A stretch of 47,641 nt of DNA from Gryganskiella cystojenkinii (Eukaryota; Mortierellomycota; Mortierellomycetes; Mortierellales; Mortierellaceae). The stretch's first letter is position 1. Every line of letters begins with the position of its first letter. The notes under the pieces were generated by a model that was not told where the DNA came from, ran no database searches, and saw only the letters and a program-made list of their open reading frames with translations. Made by a program: the position numbers and the translations under genes. The DNA is taken from contig JAAAIG010000220.1 of assembly GCA_015852425.1 (NCBI GenBank), forward strand, positions 1 to 47,641, written 5' to 3'. Positions 1-12,333 of the stretch are shown here, in pieces.

Positions 1-312
1 CCTACATCCCTTCACCTATCCGTAGTCATCGTGCTACTCAGTGGATCGGCTTAAGCAAAAAAAAAAAAAAATCAATATGGATCTGGATTCATCACTTACT
101 GGAAAAAAGGGCACAGTCGATTGATCACGAACTTACAATCGTCATCATCTGATCAAGCGCCCCTGTGTGCTAGCTCGAGTGCTTTGGCGTGAGAGCCATA
201 CCCATACCGCAGCTGGGAGATGGACTTTAGCGAATCACACTCAGCTAGAATAGTTCATATACTCGAAACGCCACTGTACTGACATATATTATGCTTCCCT
301 TGCAATCTATAG
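1..312. other. Upstream intron/5' part of eIF3c, no exon recognised
   Basis: No coding exon can be supported here. The first recognisable eIF3c exon begins at 313 with an incomplete codon, so more N-terminal coding sequence must lie upstream. A CTGAC branch-site-like motif near 281-286 and a TAG acceptor at 310-312 mark this as the 3' end of an intron. The stretch also holds an A-run near 57-72. The N-terminal exon(s) are probably outside the window. Confidence 0.55.
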
Positions 313-2841
313 AATTCGACCGCGCCAACAAGGCTATCCAGAAGGCTGCTGGTATCATTGCCCAGGCTGGTGTCCCCAAGTTCTATATCTCTGCTGTCGC
401 AGAGTTGGAGAAGGCGATCCAGGCTGCTTTGGACAAGGAGAAGTCTGCATCCAAGAAGATGAACGCCTCCAACGCGAAGGCCTTGAATTCGATGAAGCAA
501 AAGGTCAAGAAGAACAACCGTCTCTACGAGAAGGAGATTCAGGAGTACGAGAAGGACCCTGAGAACTACGATGTCGAGGAGGAGATTGTCGAGGTCAAGA
601 CCACGGGGGGCAGGAAGCCCAAGAAGGTTGTTGTCTCCGAGTCCGAGGATGAGGATGAGGATGAGGAGGCTGATGATGGCTTCACTCCCGTCGGCGCTGG
701 TGGAAAGACTGTCGAGTTCACTCAGGATAACCTCTTCAAGAAGTTGAGAGAGGTTGCTGATGCTCGTGGAAAGAAGAACACCAACCGTGAAGAGCAGGTC
801 CGTATCTTGGAGAAGCTCTTGAACGTCTCCAACTCTCCTTACCAGAAGATTCGTGTCCTCCTGGCCTTGATCTCTGCCCAGTTCGATTTCGCCACTGGTA
901 TTTCTGGCTACATGACCATCCCCCTCTGGAAGAGGTAAACTGCCAATATTCACTAATTCTGCCACCATGTATATGCTTTCTTATCATTGGCTTCTAACGC
1001 TTCCGCTGTTGATTTTTGCATATCTCTAGCGCTGACAAGTACTTGAACCAGTTGTTGGACATCTTGGAGAAGAACCAGGACTACGCCGTCATGGAGAACG
1101 TCCCCGAGGAAGATGAGGAGACTGATAAGGACCGTGTCCCTGAGAAGGGCGAGACCCTTTTCATCCAGGGATCCTTGGTCGCCTTTATTGACCGCTTGGA
1201 TGACGAGTTTACAAAGTCTCTCCAGAACATTGATCCTCACACAACTGACTATGTCGACCGTCTCAAGGATGAGGTCGGACTCTACACCGTCATTGTCCGC
1301 TCCAACGCATACTTCACTCGTCTCCAGTTGACTGATGCCGTCAGCCGCACTACCATGAGACGTTTGGAGCACTTGTATTTCAAGGTGAGTCTATTAAGCA
1401 ATATCACGCTGACAAACACACTTAGCCAACATAATTAGCACCGTTTACTAATAGTGTCTCTGTGTGTTTACGTAGCCCGATGTTGTCATCACTGCTGTTG
1501 AGGCTGCCACTGCCAGTCTCTTGCCTGCCAGTGTTGCCAAGCCCAGCCAGGATTCCTCCAACCTCATCCACGACCTCTGCGTGTACTTGTACAAGAACGC
1601 CTCCTCGCTTCTCCGTACTCGTGCCATGCTTTGCCACATCTACCACCACGCTCTCCACAACCGCTTCTTTGTCGCCCGTGATATGCTCTTGATGTCCCAT
1701 TTGCAGGAGACTATTCACCAGGCCGATATCACCACCCAGATCTTGCATAACCGCACCATGGTCCAGCTGGGTCTTTGCGCTTTCCGCGAGGGTCGTATCA
1801 GAGAGGCTCAGTCTTGCTTGCAGGATATCTCTGGCACTGGTCGTGTCAAGGAGTTGTTGGCCCAGGGACTGTCTCTCCAGCGTTACGGTACTGCCACGCC
1901 CGAGCAGGAGAAGCTCGAGCGTCAGCGTCAGCTCCCCTTCCACATGCACATCAACCTTGAGTTGCTCGAGTGCGCCTATTTGACTTGCTCTATGCTTCTC
2001 GAGATCCCCAACTTGGCCTCTGCTGGTGCCAACCCCGATAACCGCAAGCGTGTCATCTCCAAGCCCTTCCGTCGCATGCTCGATTATAACTCTCGTCAGG
2101 TCTTCACTGGTCCTCCTGAGAACACTCGTGATCATATTATGGGCGCTGCCAAAGCCTTGGCCAGCGGTGAGTGGCAAAAGTCAATTGAGTTGATCAACGC
2201 CATCAAGATCTGGGAATTGATGCCCGAGAACGAGAAGATCAAGGAGATGTTGGGTCGCAAGATCCAGGAGGAGGGTCTCCGTACATACCTGTTCACAAAC
2301 GCTTCATACTACTCTTCAGTCGGTCTTGAGCAGCTCGCCAAGATGTTTGACTTGCCCTTGGCTTCTGTGATTTCAATCGTTTCCAAGATGGTCTGGAACG
2401 AGGAGTTGTCGGCCAGCATTGATCAGGTCAGCAACGTTGTTGTTCTCCACCATGTTGAGCCTACCAAGGTTCAGTCCTTGGCCTTGGCCTTTGCTGACAA
2501 AGCCGCTGGATTCGTCGAGGGTAACGAGAAGTTGTTGGAGCTCAAGACTCCTCAGCAGGGCGAGCGTCCCAAGAAGGGTAAGTCTCTGGAATACGAAAAT
2601 GAGGAATACGAAAATGAGTCTTTGCGATATGTTTGTTCCCGTTGCTGCACCTGTTGAGTGCATATATGCTAATAATTTGTTCTACATTTTTAAACAATCA
2701 ATGCTAGGACCTAACGGTGCCAAGGATCAGGCATCTGGAAAGCAGCAGCAGCAACGCACCATGGGACCCCGTGGTGGCCGTGGTGGACGTAACCAATTTA
2801 ACAACGGACTTGGCAACAGTGTCAGGGGAGGACGCAAGTAA
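313..2841 (+). CDS. NIP1: Eukaryotic translation initiation factor 3 subunit c (5'-partial)
   Basis: This is the eIF3c/Nip1 subunit of the cytoplasmic eIF3 complex, which binds the 40S ribosome and helps recruit Met-tRNA and mRNA. Exons are 313-934, 1030-1384, 1476-2577 and 2708-2841. All have GT..AG introns and continuous phase, and they encode about 736 residues. The segments FDRANKAIQKAAGIIAQAGV and KMNASNAKALNSMKQKVKK match the eIF3c N-terminal domain, followed by an acidic linker (SESEDEDEDEE). The block ADARGKKNTNREEQ..LEKLL is characteristic of the family. A PCI domain lies near the C-terminus (EEGLRTYLFTNASYYSSVGL to about VLHHVEP). The tail is RGG-like (GPRGGRGGRNQ). Roughly the first 100-150 residues expected for the family are missing upstream. 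Codon use is strongly biased, as in highly expressed genes. It is convergent with the aminotransferase gene, with 251 bp between the stops. Confidence 0.96.
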
Positions 2842-3092
2842 ATAGGCTATATCCCCCCGCATCTGTCGTCAGTTCATTAGATCCAGGAGAGCAAGAGAGA
2901 GAGAAAGTTGAAAGAAAGTAGTATTTTGTTAGTTATCTTTTCATAGTTCATTTGTCAACCAAAAATGTATTCATTTTTCTTTCCTTCACGAAGGAAAAGG
3001 AAAAAAAAAAATCAACGATTCATTCGATTTGTTTTTCAATAGGTTCTATGGGTTCGGACAGGAGATTGAGAGGAGAGATGTTATATTGTTTT

Positions 3093-5468
3093 TTATTGGA
3101 TGCGAACGACCTTCTCGACGGCATCCAAGAAAATATCGGCATGCTTCTTTTGGAAGACCAACATGGGGCGGAGACGGACACTATGAGGACCACATCCTCC
3201 TGTGTTCACGCCCTGAGCGCGAAGCTTGGTCACGAACGTGTCGCGGTCCTGGGGACTGGGCAAGTCAAACGCCATGAAGGTGCCACGACCACGAACGCTG
3301 GAAATCGTTCCAGGGTACTTTTTCTCGATGTTGATGAGCTCTTTCTTCAAGTAATCACCAGTGTCACGACAATTCTTGATCAGATCTTTGGAACGAACCT
3401 CGTTCAGGATCGTCTTGGCCTGCAGGGCACGGATTGGGTCGCCCATCCTGAAAGACACATCAAAGGAGATAAAAACAATCGAGATTAGCAGCTATTTCAG
3501 CTAAGGGCACTGATATTTGATCGAAAATATGCTTTAGCCCAAGTCATCTCAGTCCATCTTACCAGGTGTTGAAGTTGCGGTAAGGAGCGTCAGCACGGAC
3601 CTCGGGGCGGTGGAACCAACTAGTTGTGAGGAGAGAAGAAAAGAGCTTTTGATTAGCTACCTCAACCATTATAAATTTTATTGGTGGCGTGAAACCTTTT
3701 TTTCGACGCGTCTGATATTTTTATGCGACCTTACCCCGCAGCCTGGAACTTTTTCGAGAAGGTAACAATATCAGGAGGAGTCTATGAGCGACAGATACGA
3801 GCGTAGTGACTATTAGTATACAACTAAAGATATCAAATAGGATAATCTTGCACTACATCATTTCTCCACGTTTTTCTACTTACGGTCAAGTTCCAAGCCT
3901 CATGAGCCCAGAAATCTCCTGTGGCACCGACACCAGTCTGGACTTCATCGACAATCATCAATATATCATGCTTTTTGGTTAGGTCCCGAAGACCCTGGAA
4001 GAATTTTGAGGAAGCGTGATTATCGCCTCCCTCGGATTGAATAGGCTCCACAATCAAGGCCGCAATAGGCGTCTTGGAGTTCTTCATCTTTTCCTCTGCA
4101 ACAGCCAAGCATCGAGCTTCCTCTTTTGCATTCTCGGACTCATGTTGGTCAAGGGGATACTTAAGATTGGGGAAGGGGCTCGAGACCCAGTTTTTGAAGG
4201 CAGGGATATCGACCTTATGAAGAGCCTTGGTATGAGTTGTCGAGAGGGATCCAAAGAGTCGTCCGTGAAAGCCACCATCGAAACTCATAATCGCGAGGTC
4301 TATTATGTTATAATAGTATAAGAAAAAAAATAATCAGCCAACCACTTTTCTTCCTTATCTGCTTCGGAAAGATTTTCGGAAAGAAGTCCCGAGCATCCCC
4401 AGTTTCATGCAAAAACGAACCTGGTGATCCTGGCAAGGCGTTTTTCATGCAGGAGCTCAAATCCTCCTCTGCAATAGGAGCCTTGAAGCCTCTCTTTTGT
4501 CTCTGATGGTACATGAATGCGGCCTATATACCAAAAAAAGAGAAAGGGATCAATTATGAGAAAGGGATCAGTTATTTTCTTTTCCGTGAACGGTGTTTTT
4601 AAAAAAAAGAAACGCATGAGCAGGATATATTTGTGTGTTCACCTTGTAAGCAGTCTCGTTACTGCAGGATCCACACATGGCTGTAAAAACCTGGTTCAGT
4701 CCCTTGGGCGCCACGCTCATGAACGATTCTTCGAGGGTCTTGGCCCATGTGGAGTGAGGTTGCACACCCAAAGCGGGTCTATTCACAAGCATTTGGATCA
4801 TCTCGGGGCTCGACGCGGCCTTGATCAGGGGCTCAGAGTTGTAACCGAGCGGGAGTGACGCGATCTGACAGAACAAGTCCAAGTACTAGTAAGACACGCA
4901 AAATTGTAATGATGACAACAACCATAAAAAAAAGAGAAAAGAAAAGATGTTAGACTAAAAAAGCGTCCAAGTGAACGAGAAATTGTTTCGGAAAATAAAA
5001 CAAGCCCTCTCAAGCTCATCCTCTTACAGTGTTTCCATCTAGGTCTACTACATAGTTTCCAATGGACTTGTTTAGATCTATGTATCGATAAATAGCAACG
5101 TCAAGGGACCAGTGTCAGTTGTCGGCATCTCATTTCGGGACCGTATACAGAGACCAAAAAAGAGGCTCTTTGTCACCTGTCATCATTGTGGCGGCTCGGG
5201 TATCCTGCAAGTTATCAAGGTGAGCAAGTCCAGCTTTGGTCTTGGGACCTGGGATAGTTTTGGAGACGATTTTGGGTCCCGTTGGTTCACCGTGAACGAT
5301 GTCTTTTTGGTCGCTATGAGTCCGACTGAGGAAACCCGTTTCGGTGGCAAAAGTTCGGAAACTAAGTGGGGAAGCAACAGAAGTGCGGGCTGTAAAGGCA
5401 GAAGAGGAGGAAAAGCTTGAGAGCAGAGTCTTCTGCAAAGGAGTGCGCATGGTAAGACGAGACGCCAT
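3093..5468 (-). CDS. UGA1: 4-aminobutyrate aminotransferase, mitochondrial
   Basis: A PLP-dependent class III aminotransferase that converts GABA and 2-oxoglutarate to succinate semialdehyde and glutamate (GABA shunt). Eight exons read on the minus strand: 5468-5177, 5077-5028, 4885-4643, 4523-4421, 4299-3884, 3781-3735, 3619-3563 and 3447-3093. They join in phase to 520 residues. Residues 1-45 form a Ser/Arg-rich, acid-free leader ending RTFATE, typical of mitochondrial import. Family landmarks in order are VNRPALG, MCGSCSNE (cofactor phosphate pocket), FHGR, EPIQSEGGDNHAS, IVDEVQTG and TFSKKF. Lys378 or Lys379 in the last motif is the Schiff-base lysine by homology to the vertebrate enzyme's SKK. 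The C-terminal end has RGRGTF and GGCG. Length and order match mitochondrial GABA transaminase of animals more closely than a generic ornithine aminotransferase. Two exons are only 47-50 nt and the donor/acceptor phases fit exactly. Confidence 0.95.
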
Positions 5469-6238
5469 TATGCGAAATGTGAAATGGAAAGGAGGTCGAA
5501 GAGGATGGAGTGTAATTGAGGAGAAACAAAGGGCTGCAGAACAAAAAAGAAAAGAAAGAGGAAAAGCCGAGGGAGGGTCGAGGAGTGGTTTTTATTGCGA
5601 TCATTGCCCCACGCTGCCACTCCTCCTCCTTACTGTTCGCTTTCTTCAGGTTTTTTTGTCCGAGCAAGCTAAACAAAGGAAAACAACCCTTTTTTTCCAG
5701 CCCGCGTGAACACAAAGAGCGTGAGCACCAATCATCACCCTCCGGACAAAAAGGGCATTAGTGCTTTCTGTCAACTCAAAGTACTCAAAAAAACGCGTTT
5801 GCCTGGTGGAGAGTTTACTCGGACAAACACAAAGGACAGACGAGGACACGAAAAGAGGCGAAAGGGCTTTCGCTCACTGAACACTGTTTCATTTTTACAA
5901 AGTGCATTGGGATCTGAGGAGAGCCACCTCTCACTCATTCGATTTGTGGGCAAGCGCGTATGAAGTACGCGTTTCTTTTTTTTTTTTTTTTTGGATTGCG
6001 CCGTGGATCCTGAACTTGGACGACCTCTCCGGTTGCAAGGTCTCGAGAAAACCGTGTGAACAATGTGATCCATGGTTAAGCGATCCCTCCTGTCATAGTT
6101 TGTAACAGCATGAACTCGCATAGAAAACAGAGTACTCTTGCAGTGAATAGTGAGTGGCCTCGAGATTATTATTTGTTTCATATTCAAAAGGTTGTATGTT
6201 TTTTGGCGTTTGCTGGTGTAAAATCTTTGGTAATGGGT
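5469..6238. other. Intergenic: aminotransferase promoter and SNAP 3' region
   Basis: 770 bp lie between the start of the aminotransferase gene and the stop of the SNAP gene, both on the minus strand. The minus strand just upstream of the aminotransferase start is pyrimidine-rich, which is the typical leader in this window. A T17 run sits at 5976-5992. No open frame here has splice signals or recognisable protein character. Confidence 0.6.
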
Positions 6239-7912
6239 CTACATCAAACTGGACTCCTCTCCTATGCTGTTCTTAATCTCGAGTAGGATCTTGGTCTTCC
6301 AGTTGTCAAGCTTGGTCAGTTGGTCAAACTCGACCACGCTTCCTGTAAACTGACCGACATCGCCATTGTCAACGGCGCTCAAAATACTCTGTTGTCGATT
6401 ATCAATCAACAAAGAAAAGTTTTGTTTTTTGTTAGTTACTGCCTTTCAAAACTCCATCGTATAAGATGTGCACCGAATAAAAATAATCGTTGTACCTGAA
6501 GAAACTGGCATTCTCTTGTAGATCCAAACGTGACGTCCATCTCGCAGTAACGACCAACAGCATTATGGGCAGAGACAGTGTCCTATAATTCAGGAGAGAG
6601 GGAAAAGCATATACACAACAGGGTCAGTGAGTTTTCCAGAGGCTGCTATTAGTCACCCTGTATATTCCAAAAGGCAAACAAAAGACATACTCCAGTTGCA
6701 ATATGGCAAAGGCCGGCTTTGAGAAAGTACTCCTTGAGCGACCACTTCATAAGCTGGTTATCCAAACTGGCGCTTGCGACCAACTCAAATTTCTCAATCG
6801 CCTTGTCGTAATGACCCAACTGAGCAGCAAATGTCGCGACCTTCAGTAAGCACTTGTGAGCGAGTCTATGAGTTGGAGACAACACAAAAGCCAACGTTAG
6901 TCCCTTACTCATTATGCTATGTCCTGTCCATCATCAAATCATGTTCCTGCGACTGGCTGCAGAATAGTATTGATCCTGAATTTTCTTTTGTTGTCTGTAG
7001 GCAATACCAAAAAAAAACAATATAGAAAAAAAAACGTCACTTACGCCGTAGAAGACTCTCCTGCATACCAGTCCGCGGCAACTTCGTATGCCTGCATGGC
7101 CTGATCGAGGTCAATCAATTCTGTCTCGTAAATGGCAGCAATATCCTCTTGATGCTTAGCCGCCGATTGGAAGCGCCCCTTCTCTGTCAAGATCACGATA
7201 GCCCTTTGGAGTGAAGAGATGGCATCTATGTAAAACAAAAAGAATAAGTAAACAGTCAAAATCAAGAGAGATATGCATGCATGTCCATCGGTTTCTCTCT
7301 TTGTTCCTCCGTCGCCTCTTCCGTTCTTTCTCGACGCCCGAGAGCCAACCTACAACGAAGGCGAAAGCAGCAAACAACAGATAAAAAGTCCAGTAACAAA
7401 GCCCATTTCATACCTTGCGGACTGCACTTCTTGTAGGACTTTGATGCGTTGATGAACGAGGAAGCAGCCTCGTCTTTCTCATTGATCTTGAGTTGCATGT
7501 CTGCGGCCTTGCAAAAGGTATCGCCCGACTCCTTCCCTACAAATCCGCAAAGAGGTAGCGAGAGAGTAAGGAAGCACATTAGTCCCAGAGTAAATGTGTG
7601 TCGTGTCTCTCCGAATGACGCATTCATGGCCACGTTGCGTGGTTTCCTCCGTGGCATGCTTGTTTTCCAATGTAGTGTCGTCGGAGCTGTGTCATCACTT
7701 TTTTTTTCCGAATGAGCGGCTGCCCAAGCAATCATTCTCTCCGAGAGACAAAGAACTGTAAACTTACAGCGCTTGGCGAGCTTGAAGATGTTTCCAGCAT
7801 TGGTATAGAGCTCAGCAGCCTCCTCGTACTTGTTTCCTCCAAAGAACCATGAGCTGGACGTCGCCTTCTTCTCTGCCTTGGCAATCAGTTCTTGTGCCTC
7901 GCGTTCTGACAT
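6239..7912 (-). CDS. SEC17: Alpha-SNAP, vesicle-fusion adaptor
   Basis: A soluble NSF attachment protein. It docks on assembled SNARE complexes and recruits Sec18/NSF for disassembly at the cytosolic face of secretory and vacuolar membranes. Six exons on the minus strand: 7912-7768, 7536-7414, 7225-7045, 6865-6691, 6582-6496 and 6388-6239. They join in phase to 286 residues, against about 290 for the family. Recognisable blocks are [20 protein letters not shown] near the N-terminus (membrane-contacting loop and first helical repeat), [56 protein letters not shown]-like [17 protein letters not shown], and the C-terminal [14 protein letters not shown]. It ends in SSLM, so a leucine stays second from last, the position reported to matter for stimulating NSF. 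The ATG at 7912 starts exactly at the conserved N-terminus. Confidence 0.96.
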
Positions 7913-8440
7913 TGTGTAAGTAGGGTGATTCTTTTTCCTGAGAGGGGTAAAAAAAAGGAAAGTTGTTGTTTGGGTGCTTTGAGAGGAAGGAAAAAAAAAG
8001 TGATGGGGGAAGAAGAATGCAAGTGTGTGTGTGTATGTGTGACCTGCAAAAAGGGTGCCAAAGCCCAACGTCTATGGAATCGAGAAAAGCTGCCCTTTCT
8101 CCCTCCTGCTTTGTGGCGCATCACATTTTCCTTTGACAACGCTCATCACGTGGCAGTGTATCCAATTAGGTATCGCGATGTCGTGCAATTACAGATATTT
8201 TTACATGGGCTGTTGTGCTCCTTTGGGCATTCAAAAAATATTATTAGAAAGAAAAAAAAGGGATGTATGATACTACAAGGGTTGGGGGTAAAAGTTCGTT
8301 TTGAAGGCCAGCGCGGGGGCAAGCAAGCAGTGGTCCAGCCACAGTCATGGATGGGCTTTCTGTAGGGAACCTCAAGGAACCTCTTCTTTTGTTTCATGGA
8401 TGTATTGGGAGGGAAGAGAAAAAAATGAAAAATGTGTTTT
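7913..8440. other. Intergenic: SNAP promoter and MPG1 3' region
   Basis: 528 bp between two minus-strand genes. The SNAP leader is pyrimidine-rich on the minus strand. A single CACGTG E-box occurs at 8147-8152, about 235 bp upstream of the SNAP start. A short GT/TG-rich run is at about 8024-8041. No gene is seen here. Confidence 0.5.
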
Positions 8441-9868
8441 TTACATGATGATTTGGGGCTCTGTGATGTTGGCGGAGATAGACTTGTGAGGCAAGATTGA
8501 ACCACCGTTAATATAGACCTCGTCCTTGACAGTGACATAATCACCCAATACTGATGTGCCCTCCAAGCGTGCCTATATCATTTTTCAAGAAAACGAGAAA
8601 AAAGGTGGTTGGTATTTTGGACAATAACAAGAGACAAGTCGAACCTAATCAGATTATCACAGTATACGAGAGGAGACTTACCCAGCGACCGACGGTCGAG
8701 TGCCAGCCGATAATTGAGCTCTTGATCCAGGCGTGGTCCTTGACGGAGGAGCCCTCCAAAAGAACGCACCGTTGAAGACGAACACCGTCACCAATGACGA
8801 CACCAGGTCCGATAACAACGTTAGGTCCAATACGGCAGTCCTTACCGATCTTGGCTGTAGGATCCACCAAGACATTTCCTCCATGGACATAACCAGAGTT
8901 GGGGTTAGCAAGAGCACCGGGGTTACACTTGTTAACATTGGCGAGGTAGAGGCAGGTTCCAGTCAAGAAATCCTTGGGCTGACCAACATCCATCCAGAAG
9001 CCCTCCAAGGTGAAAGAATGAAGCTGAGAATCGGCGGCCATGAGGGGGAAAGTCTCTTGCTCGATTGAGGTAGGCTTGAGCTCGATACGGTCAAGAATGG
9101 CAGGGTTGAAGATATAGATACCAGCATTGATCTTGTTGCCGACAAACTCGACGGGCTTCTCAACAAAGCGATCAATCATCGAGCTATCGGGCTTGTTGAC
9201 AATGACTCCGTACTTAGAGGGCTCCTCGACCTTGGTAACCTGTGAGGTGGAAGCACATTTTCAGAACAAAAAACAATTCGAGTTGGTCACCAGCTCATTT
9301 TTTTTTGCATTATTTTGGATCCACTTAGTTGATTTCAAAATTTGAGGTCATCCCAAGTTTGCTTTTTGCTTGTCTTTTTTCTTACCACAATGGTACCCTC
9401 GTCTCCGTGAGCCTCATGGAAAGCCTTGAGCTTTTGGAAGGGGAAGTCGCAGATGACATCACTGTTGAGGACAAAGAAGGGAGAATCATCTTTGCCGAGA
9501 ATATCGCGAGCAAGAGCCAGAGGACCAGCTGGTGATCATAGGTTTTTCAAGACACAAGACAAATGATGGGTTAGAAGCCATTGGTATTTCCTTTTCGCTG
9601 TTTTTTGTACCCGCGCTCCTTTTCTGTTCGCACACTTCATCCCAACGATTCTTGTGGAGAAGGATGGGAGTGGATCAGAATGCCCTTTGGTTAAGCAAGG
9701 AGGTGAAGAATCGCAGTAGCAAACATACCAGTGCCTAGGGGCTCAGTCTCAACCGAGAATGTAATCTTGACGTTGTACAGATCCTCGTACTTTTGAAGAA
9801 TTGAGACCATAACCTCGGGTCTGTAATTGACAGCAAGGACGATATCTGTGACACCAGCCTGGAAAGCA

Positions 9869-9906
<38 letters not shown>

Positions 9907-10263
9907 ATCAGATATAGGGCCTTTCCGAGTCCAATGCTTGCTTCCTGAGAATCACGATAGCAAAGAAGAAAACGACGGAGGTGTAGCCGTGAGAACAAAC
10001 AAAACACTCACCTCAGCGAGAGCCTCGATCTGGTGGAGGATCATGGGCTTGTTGGCAAACTCGACCAAAGGCTTGGGCATGGTCAAGGTCAAGGGGCGGA
10101 GACGGGTTCCAAAGCCTACGAGGGAAAAAGTAGAAGAAAAGACGAATGTCAGTGTGCTGCAGATGATTACGATGATGACGATCAGCAAAACACGAACATG
10201 ATGAACAGTTGATGGAGAGGAGTACCAGGATGCCTTACCACCAACGAGAATAAGAGCCTTCAT
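8441..10263 (-). CDS. MPG1: Mannose-1-phosphate guanylyltransferase (GDP-mannose pyrophosphorylase)
   Basis: Makes GDP-mannose from mannose-1-phosphate and GTP, supplying N-/O-glycosylation, GPI anchors and mannan in the cytosol. Six exons on the minus strand: 10263-10239, 10115-10012, 9858-9729, 9528-9386, 9239-8682 and 8572-8441. They join in phase to 363 residues, the usual family length. The nucleotidyltransferase signature [19 protein letters not shown] occupies residues 8-26. Downstream are [18 protein letters not shown] and [20 protein letters not shown] (sugar-phosphate pocket). The C-terminal part is a left-handed beta-helix of hexapeptides ([20 protein letters not shown]). The protein ends with [12 protein letters not shown] and a terminal IIM, as in fungal and animal beta subunits. 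The first exon is only 25 nt and encodes the start of the signature, so gene finders can easily miss it. Intron 3 carries a perfect dinucleotide repeat next to the acceptor. Confidence 0.97.
9873..9904. repeat. (GA)16 microsatellite in MPG1 intron 3
   Basis: A perfect 32-nt GA run. On the transcribed (minus) sense it reads (TC)16. It ends 14 nt before the exon starting at 9858, where it would act as the polypyrimidine tract of that intron. Confidence 0.95.
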
Positions 10264-10525
10264 GATGTATGTATGTTAGGTATAGGGGTGGTAGAGGTGA
10301 GAATGGGATAGTGATGATGAAAAAGAAGAGATGATGAGATGGATGATTATCGAAGAATAAAAGTAAAAAAATAAAAAGTGACGGGGCCCCTGCTTCTGCT
10401 CTGCCTGCTAGATTTGGACTAAGCGAATTTTTGCTTTTTGGATTCAAATGCAGCAGCCAACAGTGAAAGATAATGAAATCGATGGTTGTTGTGGGCGAAC
10501 ACTCAGCAGCTGAGCAGGGACTCAC

Positions 10526-10949
10526 TGTTTGATGGATATTAATAGGTTCAACCTCGAATTTATTTTTTGCTCTCTTCATCTTTGGCTCTGAACTCTGTGT
10601 ACGTTCGTTTATTGACTTCATTCCAACCATATCACAGGCATTCGCTTCCTGGGCACTACCTCTTCCGTCAATCACAACGCCTGGCTCTCGCAACGTTGGC
10701 GGGACAGACGTCAACCACGTAGCTGTTTGATTCGGAAATAAGAGGGACAAGAGCGAAGATCGCTATCTCTCCTTCTTTTCTCTCAGGCACAACAACAGGG
10801 CACAGGGACAACAAAGAAAATAAGTGCGTTTTTGAGTTATGGTAGGACATTGCAAATGACGACAATCGTACGTTCGGAAACAGTGCCGCTTGTTTTGTCT
10901 GTGCTGCTATAGTGCTCGATGGAGCCGCCACTTGGCTTGTTGTCGTTGC
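10526..10949 (-). other. Candidate exon pair of an unannotated minus-strand transcript
   Basis: Two open blocks on the minus strand are flanked by splice-like signals. Block 1 is 10949-10872 (26 codons), after a TAG acceptor and before GTACGA. Block 2 is 10762-10526 (79 codons), after GATAG and before GTGAGT. Both are multiples of three in the same phase. They would read ATTTSQVAAPSSTIAAQ..LFPN joined to RSSLLSLLFPNQTATW..FEVEPINIHQT. No start exon with a good donor and no 3' end could be fixed, and I recognise no family. It could equally be an MPG1 5' leader exon or chance. Confidence 0.22.
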
Positions 10950-12311
10950 CTACATATTTTGTATATTTCTTCCATTTTTTTTTCAACAAAAATAAACAAG
11001 CGAACATATGGGGGGGCGATGTTTTATTTTTTTAAACATTTTCGTTGTCAGCCAGACACTATGCTGTAAGTCTGTCCACATTTTTTGGCCTGTCTCTCTT
11101 GTCGTGAGAAATGAGACAGCCCCTGTTTTCAGATTGCTGCTGGACGCCATGTTTGCTTTACCGGCCATCACTCACTCCCAAGAACAAGCTGCGAGTCAAG
11201 GTGCCATTGAATCACGCACAAAAAAAAAATAAAAAAAATCAAAGCACAGCACAGCACAATTTGTCGTAGTGATCAATCGATCGGGAGCAACCACAATCCC
11301 ACTCCTAGTCTGCAATAAACAGACCTACAGGTTCTAAAGGACACAATGAACATCCTTTGCTTTGCCCTGACCCCTGCTCTTTGCGCACGGACAACAACCT
11401 GCCGGGATGCAGTACCAAGCACAGCAGACAACAACACGTATCCTTAAAAAAGTCCGGAGACGACATACGGTTTTCTGCCACCTCCTTGTCTGTTTTGCTC
11501 CACGTGCTAAGGATGTTCTAGCCGGTTTTCAGCCAGCTACACGTACAAAGCCAACCATGCTCTCACAAGCTCAAAAACAGCCTATAAACTACGAGCAGTA
11601 CACCCGGTGCACATTAACACTTCACGGACACAGAGCTTTAGGACCCTCCCGCCCTCAAATATCAAGCTATTAGGTTGGGCTGCCCTGAATAACTAACAAT
11701 TTTCACTTATTAATACTATCGATTTTAGTGTGGGCGAGGATTCCGAGGGCAGCGGTTTTGTTTGTGATCTGAACCGCCAGGAGAAGTCACCGTGCTTTTT
11801 TTAAACCGATTAAATGGTGTCGTTGCAGGATCGTACACTCTAGGATACGTGCAGCCACTTGGAGTTGGTTCTTCGCCTTTCAACTTTCCGCACCTCCTAT
11901 CGAACTTCCCACCAACGTTTTTTTTTCTCCAATACAAGGCCCCCTAAAAATTTCATTTCCGACTAGCGAGACAGAGCGAGACACACTCAGAGAGTGGGAC
12001 ACAAACAGAGAGAGCATCCAATGTAGAAAACTTTGGACAAATATGGTGAGTAAAACGCGTCTCCGCGTTTTTCTTTGTCCCTTTCTTCGATTCAACCGTG
12101 CCCAACTACCATTTTTTCCTTCCTTACTCTCTGTGCGTTCGTGGCAATGGGTCTGTGTCTGGTAATGATGGCACGGGGGAGCATGTTCCTTTCCCAAACT
12201 CACCCAAAGGGGGAAGAGCGCAACAAATTGCAATAACAAGTTGCAGTATGCACCAGACAACTGACATGTTTCTAACAGCAGAAAAAAAATCGCCTCTCTC
12301 TTGGAAGGTAG

Positions 12312-12333
12312 TGCATTGCAATTGGGCAATGCA
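12312..12333. repeat. Inverted repeat TGCATTGC / GCAATGCA
   Basis: Perfect 8-bp arms are separated by a 6-nt loop (AATTGG). A further TGCATTGC follows at 12330-12337, and a related GGCATTGCATTTG lies near 12509. This could be a cluster of transcription-factor sites upstream of the glutamine-rich gene. That role is inference. Confidence 0.6.

Noticed and set aside
1422..2177. 251-codon open frame on the minus strand inside eIF3c
   Set aside because: It is a shadow of the biased codon use in the eIF3c exon. It has low-complexity Leu/Val/Asp content and no splice or start context.
10235..10750. 171-codon minus-strand frame running into the first exon of MPG1
   Set aside because: It has no ATG at its start and reads through the MPG1 leader in the wrong frame. 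Only its upstream part (10526-10762) is kept as a candidate exon.
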